A stretch of DNA of 64,000 nucleotides, from assembly GCA_035048495.1 (NCBI GenBank), contig CM068552.1, positions 26,476,154-26,540,153 of the forward strand. Reading direction: 5' to 3'. The DNA is from Euptelea pleiosperma (Eukaryota > Streptophyta > Magnoliopsida > Ranunculales > Eupteleaceae). The notes below the pieces were generated by a model that saw only the letters and a list, made by a program, of their open reading frames with translations, was not told where the DNA came from and did no database searches. Positions within the stretch are counted from its first letter, which is position 1. Each line of letters begins with the position of its first letter. Positions 24,701 to 36,700 of this stretch are shown here, piece by piece. The position numbers and the translations under genes were made by a program.

Positions 24701-27700
24701 ATATAGAGTCTTGACAATGCTTCAAAGCACTTGAGTTGAGAACAAATCTCAGGTAACTTAGTTGAGATTGAGATGGTTAGGATCGATCTAAACTAGCCTA
24801 GTCAGTATATGATTTAGATAATCTAGGCTCCAACCCCATCTTGCGGAAGCATCAAATCTAGTTTCAGAGGCTATAATATCAAAAACCAACTACAAATCAC
24901 CACCTAGGGACTTTGACATCAAGAACACAGCCACAGATCACCACTTCAGGGGCTGCGACACTATTAGAAACCAAAATCTTAGTTGCCAGAGGCCTTGGAT
25001 TAGAACCGTAGCTTGCGACACCCTTAGAGATAAAAACCCTAGGCTGAATCACCTCAACTTGATCTTCCAAGAGAGGACAAAGGGAAAATAAGAAAAGAAA
25101 AAAGATTAGGGCTACATTACTGTTCATGGTATTGGTCACAATACTATTTATTGAAAGGGAGAAAAGGATAGCTCTAGGGTTAGGGTTTGTGAGAAGGAAG
25201 AGAAAGAGAAGAGGAGAGAAAAAAGGAGAGCATGTATCTCTCAGATGACTCCGAACTTCTTATTTATGTAAAAACTTTCCTTGGACAAGTATGTCCTTGC
25301 AAATATAAAAGGTCCCTTATAACATAAAGGGTAAACCCTGACAACACTCTCCCTCAAGTTGGTGCATAGATATCTATCATGTCCAACTTGCTGAGACACC
25401 TGTGCAACTGGTTACTAGGAACTCCTTTAGTGAATACATCTGCTACCTGCTCTTCAGTTTTCACAAAAGGAGTACAAACTTCCCCAGTAACAATCTTCTC
25501 TCTTATGAAGTGGATGTCCACTTCAATATGCTTGGCTCGATCATGCTAAATTGGATTATGAGCAATACTGATTGTTGCCTTTTTGTCACAGTATAGGCTC
25601 ACGGAGCCAGTAATAGGGAATCCTAGTTCAGCCACTAAGATCTTCAACCAGAACATCTCGCACAAGCCATGAGCCATAGCTCGAAACTCAGCCTTTGCAT
25701 TGGATTGAAAGACCACAAATTGCTTCTTGTTTTTCCATGTCACAAGTTGCCCCCAAAAATTGTGCAATACCCTGAAGTGGATCTTCTGTCATCCTTGGCA
25801 CCTACCTAGTCTGTATTATTGTATGACTTCACTCTTAATGTGACCATTTTTCTTGAAGAGAAGTCCCTTACCAGGGGAGGATTTGAGATACCTCAAAATC
25901 CTGTCTGCTGCCTTTGAAGAGAAGCCCATACAGGGACTTTTTGAGTCTACACACTCTTCTATCATCCCCTGCTGGTATGAATCTTGGAGGAGGAAGCATA
26001 TACACCTCTTCTTGAAGATCTCCATGAAGAAATGCATTCTTCATATCCAGCTGATGCAAAGGCCACGACTGGTTAGCAGCAAGAGATATGAGCACCCTTA
26101 TGGAGTTCATTTTAGCAACCGGCGCAAATGTCTCCACGTAGTCGATGCCATATGTCTGTGAGTATCTTTTGGCTACCAATCTTGCCTTATACTTCTCTAC
26201 TGACCCATCTGCCCTGTACTTCATAGTGTACACCCATTTGCACCCTACTGGTTTCTTTCCTCTAGGTAAGTCAACCAGCTTCCAGGTGTTCTTTTCTAAG
26301 GCTTTCATCTTTTCAACCATTGCATCCTTCCACTTAAGATGCTTCAACCCTTCTGCCACTAAAGAGGTACATGAATGGTGGACAATGAAGTAACGAATGA
26401 CCTGTAAGATGGAGATAAGGCCTCATACGAAACAAAGTTACTGAGAAGGTGTTGAGTATAACTCCTCGTACCCTTTCTAAGAGCAATATGAAGATTAGAG
26501 GCACACGCATCAGTGGTAGAGTCAATAACAGGATCTGGAAACGAACTTCTTCCCAAACAAGGGGTGATATGCGTGGAAGAGTATCTAAGGAAGATGCACC
26601 AGAAAGCCTTGGGATCCAATTTGGTATGGTTGGGACCTAGAATGTGGACAAAGCAAACACAAGCAAAGACACGAGGGGGGACTGTAAATAATGAAGAATT
26701 GGGTGCAAGCAATTGATAAGGGGTCTTCTTGAGGTATCTTGCTCCCTTCTCATTGGTTACAATTTTACCAAATCTCATTGGTTACTGTCACATTGTAACA
26801 ATATTCCATGTTGAGCCAAATAATACTGCAAACCTCCATACATATACTCACCACCTTGGTCTGATCGAAGACTTGATTTGAGCCCCAAACTGAGTCTGAA
26901 CCATCTTATGAAGACCTTTAAAGATGGAATACACTTCATCTTTAGTTTTCATAACGTACATCTGGTGTGGTCATCAACAAAGGTAACAAAATATCGGAAG
27001 GCAAAAAGATAACGGGAGTAGGTCCCCATACATTAGAATGCATGATATCAAAGGGAAATAACTCCTATTACAACTGGAGGGATAAGTGGAATGACAATGT
27101 TTTGCAAGCTCACAATGCAACTCAGACACAAACATAAGTAAATAAAGCAGGAAATAAAAGTAAAATATTGAAAAAAAACATGTCCAAGGCGTGCATGCCA
27201 ATACAAAATAGACTCTAGACTGAGGCGACTACTACTACGAGACTGTAGTGCTAAGAGGTATAAACCATCTACCTCATATCCACTACCAATCATCCTCCTT
27301 GTATCTAGGTCCTGAAAGACACGAAGAAGGAAAAAATGCGACTACAGTTCAAGCGTTTGGTAAGGGAGCTAATAGATAATAGATTGGAAGTAAACTTCGG
27401 AACATGCAAAACAAAAGCTAAAGAGAGATGGGAAGAGTTGACATTCCCTTTCCAAGATACAGATGAACAAGGTTTAAAATTTCGTTTTGGAGGAATGTCT
27501 CTGTCTAGTGAAAAACTGAGACAAACTCCAAAACGAAACATTCATGAAACATTAAAAAAAGGTGAAAAAAACGAAATTTCCGAAACATTATGAAACATTT
27601 CGAAATATTTCCAAAATCATGAAATCATATTTTTATTTTATTTTTATTGTATCGGATTGTTTGGTTTGTCTCGGCGAAACAAACCGAAACATTATGAAAC

Positions 27701-30700
27701 ATTACGAAACGAAACATACGTTTCGGTTTTCTTACGAAACATTACGAAATTTTAAACCATGCAGATGAGAGGGTACCATCATCAATTTTAACCTTATCAC
27801 AACCAGAATAAATAGAATAGGAAGAAAAATAATGAAGACATACCAGTCATGTGTTCGGAAGCACCTGAATCAATGATGCAGGTGGGACTATAGGATGAAG
27901 TGGACTCATGATGGGTAGTGCTTATGGTACCTAACTGAGCAAAGGAAGAGGTGGATGTGGCAGAAGTGGCCTCTAACTGATCAAGAAACCTTTAGAGGGT
28001 GTCAATCTCGACCATGTGGGAGTATCTTGGGGAGCACTAACTGGAGTCTTTGAAGTAACACTATGGCCAGCAGGAGCTACTTATTGGTCGGAGCGTGGTG
28101 GACGACCATGCAATTCCCAACACTTCCCCTTTACAAGCACACGACAGCTACAGTCACACTTGGGCCTAGCCCAATCAGAAACCCTCCTAGTAGAAGACGA
28201 AGATGGTGTTGTAGAAGGCGTAAAAGGCCGACTCCTCTGAAAGCGCTACAGAGTAGAAGCAGATATAAGGGCAGATCTATTTGAAATAGGGGATGGTGCC
28301 ATGACACTACGTCGACTCTCCTCCCTCTGGACATAGGAGTACACCTAACTAAGTGAAGGGAGAGAGTCACGACTAAGGATCTGAATCCTGACTAACTCAT
28401 ACTCAGAGTTAAGCTCTGTTAGGAACTCAAAGATCCGTGTCTTTTCGACTAACTTTCTACACTTGTTACCATCCTCAGTACAAGATGGCTGAAAGGTGTG
28501 ATAGTAGTCCATTTCCTCCCACATACTCCTAAGAGTAGCAAAGTAGTCTGATAGAGACTGTTCCCCTTCATGAAGATGGAAGATATTCTGACGAAGCTGA
28601 AAGGCCCTGGCCAAGTTCTGCTGCTGAGAGTAAGTCTGAAAAGCTGTGTCCCAAACTTACTTCGCTATATGCAGGAACAAGAATCCTCGACTAATATGTC
28701 GCTACGTAGAATTAAGGAACTATGACATGACAGTGAGATTCTCAGTCTCCCACTTCTCATACAATGGATCTTCAATCTTGGCAGGCTCTACAATTCGTCC
28801 AGTGATGTATCCCAACTTTCGACAGTCACTAATGCACTTTCGGGCTGCCTGAGACCACTCCAACTAATTCCTGCCATCCAACTTGACAGTGGTAATCTGA
28901 AAACCTGGGTTCTCGAAGCCCACTTGAGTCATGACGGACCCTCCGTTACTGCCAGAGGTAACTTTCGAGCTCACAGTGGACCCTCCAGTAGGCATGGGTA
29001 CCTAATATCAACAAACACAGTAGATAGGGGTCATGTACACACACCAGACCTTCAATCCCACGAAAGGAGGATCAACAAGGATTACAGCCCGAAAAGGCCA
29101 TAAAATGAGCAAAATAAGGGCTTATGGCATGGTTAGAAGAGTGTCATCTCCCGAAACTGTGATCGGGAGCTTCTTCAATAGCAGAACATATAATAGAAAC
29201 ACACAAAGCCGCAAGAAATATCATCCATAGGGTTTAGAACCCGAAAAAACGCCAACAAACACTAAAAAAGGGTGGTAGTAACTAGAGAGGGGTGTTTTTT
29301 TTATCCCAAAACTTCAAAACCCCATGAAATCAAGTGAGACTTGACTCTATGTATTGGAAATTATGCGGTGAAGCAAAAGCATGTGACAAATCGAGCCATG
29401 TGGAGGTATTACCGACTACTTACTTGGGCCTCCCTCTTGGGAATGCATATAGATCTAAGGCCTTGTGGGAACCGGTCATTGAATGCTTTGGGAGAAGGTT
29501 AGCAGTGTGGAAGTCCAGATATCTATCTAAAGGGGGCAGACTGATTCTTATCAAAAGCACTCTCTCCAGTCCAGTCTTTCGATTTATTACATGTCCCTTC
29601 TCTCCATTCCTAGCAGTGTGGCGAAGATCCTGGAAAAGACTATGAGGGACTTCCTGTGGTGTGGTAGGGAGGGGGATCGGAAGATGCACTTGGTAAATTG
29701 GAACAATGTGTGCAAGGCCTAGGATAAAGAGGGGTTGGGGATTAAGAAACTAGAAACTATGAATCAGGCTCTCCTAAGCAAATGGGGTTGTAGATTCGGA
29801 GAAGAGACCTCTAGGTCCTTGGCGGGAGGTTATTGCGGGAAAGTACGGTGTTTTACCGTTCAATTGGGTTGAGTAGATAGGTCCACTCTGCATATGGGTG
29901 CAGCGTGTGGAGGGGCATTGCCAAGAGCTTCGAAGACTTCGATAAAGGTGTCCGTTTTGTGGTAGTATTTGGAGACAATCAGATTTTGGGAGGATCTATG
30001 GAGCGGGGAGGTACCTTTCAGTGTTGAATTCCCAGATCTTTACTCTTTATCGGAGCAAAAAGGCTAGTCCATTTAGGATGTTGCTTACACAGGGGGAGAG
30101 GACGTTGGTTGGAATTTCGGTTTTAGAAGAAATCTCAATGATTGGGAGATCGAGCCTCTTTCCCGTTTGCTAGCCCGCCTACATGCGGTCCACCTCCTTC
30201 CTACAATTCAGGACAAGAGGATTTGGATATGGGCCAAATGAGGTATTTTCTCGGTTCGTTCTGCTTACGAGGCCTCTAATACAATAGCTAGCCCTGCTTT
30301 CCCTGCATTTCAAATTTGGTGCCCCTTAGTTCCTTCAAAAGTGGTTTTCTTCGCTTGGGAGGCGGCTCTTGACAAGATTCTGACTGTTGACCACCTTCGT
30401 TCCAGAGGTATTATTATTGTTGATTACTGTTGGATGTGTCGGAAGGATGGCGAAACTGTCAATCATCTTTTACTACATTGCGGTTTGGCCAAGGAGATCT
30501 GGGCTTCCTTTCTCTATGAGTTCGGGATGGCTTGGGTGATGCCGGAATCGTTCTTAGCTCTCATCCTTAGCTGGCGCTCCGAGGCATTCTCCTCTAGAGG
30601 TAGTCTTCTTTGGAGAATGTTGCCTTTTGCTATAGTAGGTGGCCTTTGGAGAGAGAGGAATAGACGGGCTTTCGACGGCAAAAGTAAAGATTTAGCGTCT

Positions 30701-33700
30701 ATTACACTTAGCATTAAGGGGCTGCTATTTTGCTTGTCCAAGGCATTTACGGAATGTCGGGGTCTATTTTTTGAGAACTTTGTTTTTCGTATGGACCTTT
30801 TATGCACTAGGGACTGATGTTTTTTGGGATCCCTTGTGAGGGATTTTTGGGGGTTGATTTAGCCCTTTTATCTTTCCCTTGGCTCTTTGTAGGTCATCTC
30901 GACCTCTTCTTGCCTTGGAGATTGTAAGGCTTTCTTTTTCTTAATAAATCTTCATTTATCAAAAAAAAAAAAAAAACCCTTAATAGATTTGAAAAATTAG
31001 AAAGTCGAAATGAATTTCTCACCATTTATGGAGAAGAATAAGCAGAAGTCCCCAAGATCACGTTGAAAAAATTCCCGAAAATCACCAAAAAGTTGGGAAA
31101 ATCATTCTCCAGTAGGTGGTAACCTTCTCAGCCGACCTCGGGATATGTGTCTGTACGGCTGCTGACGTCAGCCGTACGGCCTGATGACCTAAACACACCT
31201 GTCCTTGATCTTTGTTAGGTTCTCTTGCATAACCTTGCTCTAATACCAAGTTGAAAGTGAGAAAAGGATAGTTCTAGGGTTAGGGTTTGTGAGAAGGAAT
31301 AACATGGACAAGTATGCCCTTACAAATATAAAAGGTCCCTTATAACATAAAAGGTACGCCTTGAAAACACTGTTCACGTATTAGAGTTGCTCTGATACTT
31401 GTAAAGTTATAGAAGATGGAGAAGTAGAGAGAAGAAGAGGGAACAAAATAGAGAGTCGAACTTAGTTAGTTCTGCCTCCTCATCTGTGTCTGTGTGTATA
31501 TGCCATTTACGTACATGACATAAAGTAAAATGACCATAATACCGACTATATTGTCGTTGTTGTCCGATGTATCAAAACACTCTTAGATTAACTTGGATAA
31601 TGCACCACTTGGGAAAAGAACTGATTCCTTTTCCTATGGGACCTATTGTTTGATCATTGGACTTTGATTGTATAACATTAAGAATGTTGTGGGGTCTAAT
31701 TCAGAGTGTATTATATTACTTTTCTAATTAATGGCGACATTTCATCAACCACTACTGGTCCCACTTTTTGTGTCGATATGTGTGTGTTTTATGTATTTCC
31801 ATGAGGTATTTAGAATATTCCCAAGTACTCAAAGGCGGTGGCAAACTTTTATGCATATAATTGTAACTTACCCCTAGGTAGGTGACTCAAGAAACAAAAC
31901 AACTTCATATAGGTTTTGTACGAGTTTTTTAATAAATATTTCACGAGTTTTCTATCTTGTCAATTAATGCTTTGAGAGAAGGCAGAAAAATTGGATTTGC
32001 TTAACATCTAACTTTTTTTTTTCCTTGCGTACATGTGATGTTTGTTCCTTTATTAGTTTTGTTCAGTAGTTTAAAAAAAAAACGCTGAACTTGCAATTTT
32101 CTTTTGATCGAATCCTTGTAATAAATTTTGGACTCACTTCTAACATATTACAATCTGTTAATGCTTGGTTCAATATTGTAGAATGCACAATTGTGGGCAT
32201 AAGAAATTTGTGAATGATATATTAATGCAACATTTCTTGAACTAGTTAATTTAAAGAGGCAAAGTTTAGCCATTTTGGTATCCATCTCTATCAATTGATA
32301 AACCATCATTGTTTATGTTTTATCATTTGTGTTCTAATTGGGGCCTGTAATGGAAGAAATTTTGTTACATTTTTATCATCTTCCCAGTGTTATCTTTAAT
32401 GCAGCTTGGCAGAGATTCAAAATGCTCAGGGATTAGCGGATGTGTTGATGGAAATGCTTAGTGCCTTGGATCCTCATAGTCCTGAGGTAATTTCTTTTCA
32501 TTTATTAACTTCAAGGATTGTAAAAGATCTTACTCAGTGTAGCCCTTTCTACTTTAGACACTTCAAGTACGTTCAATCATTCTGCTAAAAATGTCTGTTT
32601 CAAGATGGTATGTGGATATTTGTTTTGCTTCCTTATTTTGTTACAAATATTTTACTATTCCTTTACTTTTGTACAACGATGATCAAAGGAAATAAATTTC
32701 ACAAAATAAATGGAATCGTTTCTTTTTTTGGGTTATCAACATGAAAAACCACTTGTATGGAAAGAATGTATAATTTTGTGCCATAATTCGGTTAATTTGA
32801 AATATTTTGAGTGAACAATGTTTTTAGACCAACCTTAGTATTAGAATGTATGACATAAATCGAAATATTTTGACATAAATCGAAATATTTGGACCGAACA
32901 TAGGTGACCTCCCAGTGACCTCCCATTTTTGCTCAAAAATAACCCAAATCCATTGCTCTAATCACTCTCTCCCTATTGATTTTTTGTCTAAAAACTGACC
33001 ACTCCATTGAATGTGTTGGTGAAAAACCTTGTGAACTGATCGCGAGGACGAATCAAAGCCCATTTTGGTTTTTTCAAATTCGAAATGTAAGTATGAAATT
33101 TCTTGTTAAAAACTTTTTTATTGTTTCTTGCTACAAATGGGTAGTTTAGGTGTAAATACATCTAGTCTATGGATCTATGCATGGATTGAAGATTGTTTAG
33201 AGTTAAAATTCAAAATTTATTGGTTTTCTAAAATTATACATAATATTAGGACATTAATGCAAGTGAATTAGGATTTGTTAATACATTGATTTATTACTAT
33301 TTTCATAATAATAGTTACACACTAATAATTTAATTAAAAAATTATTAAAAGTTTGAAAATTTTATATCACATCATGGAAACACTAATTCACATTGGGAGG
33401 TATTGTTGATGGGAGTGCAACAGCTAGCATATGTTGAGCATCTAGATTGCCCAATGATGGGAGTGTTGGCGGGTATGCATCCCCAACACCACCACCAATA
33501 TCTCCAAGAATATTAGAATATTTACCTAAACATAATGCCATGGGCCCAATATTGAAATTACATAGGACACCAGTACTATCAGGTTCCTAGCGACGACGGG
33601 GTTGATGGTGGCCGAAGTTCTATGTGGTTGTGACCTTTCTACTTTGTGTACTTATCTAGTTGAAGACATTTATGGAATGAACTTAATTTGAGATTATTTG

Positions 33701-36700
33701 ATGATTATAATCATTTCCATTTGTCATTATTGCTGTTTTTTAGTTGTCGAACTATCAGATACTTGCCTCAACATATTACAGACTACTATGGTCATTCATT
33801 TTCACACTACATATGGTCGTATATCATGTTTGATAGCTTATGGGTGTGTTTTATGCTTGTTTTATCATTTCCTAATCTTTCCATAAAAACATTCTACAAT
33901 ATTTTCATCATTTCCGCAAACAAAATGTATTATTTCCAAACTGGTCAACCTTGAAAATGAAATTTATTTTCTTGACCATGCTTTTTGTGGTTTATATTGC
34001 AACCAAGGATTTTTTTTGGCTAGTTTTTGGTATCACAACAATTTCGTTGCTCCCCTGGTATTGTTTGGATTGTCAGATTCAAACCATCATTATGAAGATA
34101 AAATTCGTAACGAGAACCTACCGATACTCATTTTCCGTTGTCGGATTTCCATAGTTTCAGTCACATTTGAACTAGTGAAAATCATACCTGGTGCTACCTG
34201 TTAGCACAACTTGAGCAAAGCCCCATTTTCATCAGTTTCTCTACCGTCGCCCCTAGATTTTTCCGTCATGATTTTTTTTCCTCTTATCGCTGCCACCAAC
34301 CCATCTCCGTAGTCGCCAGATTTCGCTGCAAAACCAATGCCGGAGTCCTTGTTTTATGCTTCAACTCCATCACCAGCAAAGTGGCTGGACCTGAAGTATT
34401 CTCATATGTTGTGCTTATTCCACTATTAAGGTCAGTAGAGTCTGATAATCATTGTTGCTATTGTAGGAATTTTCGTTTTTTTCTGCAACGGCCAACCTAT
34501 GGTCACTGTGAATAACCAGAATGCTGCAACCACTGCCATTATTTGTACTTGCCAGTAATGCAAATCAAACGACAACTGATTTTGCAATCAGTCTATCACC
34601 TCCCTTCACTTTTTTCTCTGGTATGCTCATCGGATCCACTTCGCTACCAGTTGTGCTCACGGCCAAATAGATTATAAGGGTTTTCTCAAACCCTCACTTT
34701 TGTCCAAATCTAATTCATTTTTGGGGTTAAGTAGTGCTCAACCCGAAGCCCACATTAAGAACCCCATAATCCATGGCCCTTGAGTATTTACCCCAATGCT
34801 CAACTCGTCTATTCGGCTAGATCTACTAAAGCCCAAATACAAAGCTCAAGCACATTATTAGGCTTTAGATTAGAACCTAGCCTAGGTCCGAACACACTCC
34901 AACAGACCCGTAATCCGAACCATTGACCTAGTTTGTTTGACCCATTGACCTGACCCACCCGGTCCCAAAAAATGAAGTTCAAAACAAGATGCTGGATTAC
35001 ATAAATGCGTTAATTTTGGGCTAAGAAATTAAGCTTGTGTACGCTGTAAATTCGAACCCACGGAGCACATTCTTTTGGTTAAACCATGGGTTAATAGATT
35101 GAGGAGCTGTATATACAATTCAAGTATCCATGCCTATTCTTTTCAGAAGGATAAATGCAAAATCATTTTGAGGGGATTTCCTCCAACAGATCCTCTTGCC
35201 CATAAGTCAGTCGAAGATAGAAGAAAAAGTACTGATTGTAGAGGATAAGTTTGTTGATCCATCACCAGGCCATAACAAGAAGGAAGCGCATCAGATCGTA
35301 AAAAAGGTGGAAGAAAAGTTTTGAGGAGGCAAAATCAGAATTGCCTAAACTCGAGTTCGAGTTCTTTCAACCTAGGGGTTTGATGTAGGAGCATCCTACA
35401 CCGAATCAGACCTCTCAATAGAAGAGGTTAGCGGACAAGAGAAGGAAAAAGAAGAGTGCTACCTGAAGACTACTCCAGCATGCATAGTTGATTTAGGATT
35501 ATTTATTCTATTAATTGTTTTATCTTGATGGGATTAATATTCTAGAATTTAGATAAGATTAAGAAATAGTTGAATTGTAGTAGGACAGTTTATTTATGAG
35601 TTTGATTACAATTAGGGAATTAGACTAGATGATTTATAAATATAGGGTATATTTGCTGTAAAAATTGGAGATTGATTTTATTAATGGAATTGTAGTTGAG
35701 TAGAAATTTTTCCCTTTTGGTGAAGACTTTTGCTTGGGGTTTAGCCGACCGACGTTTCTTCTCCCAAGAGTCTTCTAATCTCCAAAAAAATGAATCCCTC
35801 CCACTTATTCATGTAATAACATTTATGGAGTCCAACTTAATGGGGATTATAGACACCCTAGGTTTTTATTTGTTCCTTGACCAAAGATTAGTAAAGAATA
35901 AATGTGTTCATTTGGCTGCTTACTACATTAATGCTAGCCATACTTAATTTTGCTGGCTACTTCTGACTGTGCATCTTATGGGCAGGGCGTAAAGCAAGAG
36001 GTCATAGTTGAACTTGTTGATCAGTGCTGTTCTTACCAAAAGCGTGTACTGCTTCTCGTGAACAATACAACGTATGGATATGCTCCAGCTCTTCTGGACG
36101 TTTCTCATCATTTAAAATTGTTGATACTAATAGTGGTGGTTGCTTACCTTACAGAGATGAGGAACTTTTATGTCAGGGGTTGACATTGAATGATGACTTG
36201 CAGCGTGTGCTTCGCCACCATAATGACATAGTAAAGGGAACTCCTACTGTGGGAGTAGGGCCGATGGAAACTCCAATCGTACCTCTTGTGAATGTCAACC
36301 ACGAGGATGATGAGTCAGAAGATGATTTTGGCCAGCTAGCTCACAGGTGATGCAATTTGTTGAGTTCTTTTTCATTTCCATCAAATTACATTACTATCCC
36401 TAGTCTGAAATAGCACATCATTCACTCCTATACAAATAAAGAACTTTGATGAATTCTGCACTGAAAAATATGCAGCGGGTGATAGAGGGTATATTGCAGA
36501 TAATCCTCTGATAATAAAGTTGTCAATGTGACCTTTCTGGATAATATGTTACGTGGATAGCCATTGGCTTATTCACTAGGAATGTAGGAGAGCTTATTAA
36601 TAGGAAGCTGAATGGAATTTGTGACATGCTTACTTCCAATACGGCAAAGTGCAGGTATTAGTTAATAAGCTCATTAACCTGAAGGGTCAAATAGGATAAC

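Larger units (their letters stand above)
25149..31369 (-). mobile_element. Ty1/copia element 2, with nested LINE and MITE
   Basis: 3' LTR at 25149-25346 and shortened 5' LTR at 31249-31369; primer site complement gctctaatacca at 31237-31248; candidate TSD ctatt / ctgtt (four of five). On the minus strand: gag (28016-29000), protease (27305-27470 and 27762-27900, split by a MITE), integrase (26359-27300), RT (25920-26359) and RNase H (25500-25860). RT jumps from KKSLYG straight into the RNase H-proximal [13 protein letters not shown], so the YVDD segment is lost. The 5' leader contains an opposing LINE (about 29330-30977). Confidence 0.88.

Noticed and set aside
30341..30817. 158-codon open frame as an independent zinc-finger gene
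   Set aside because: zf-RVT tail of a 5'-truncated LINE ending in poly(A).
35160..35400. Possible gypsy pol C-terminus before an LTR-like stretch
   Set aside because: Lys/Glu-rich in broken frames only; no motif, primer site, second LTR or duplication.
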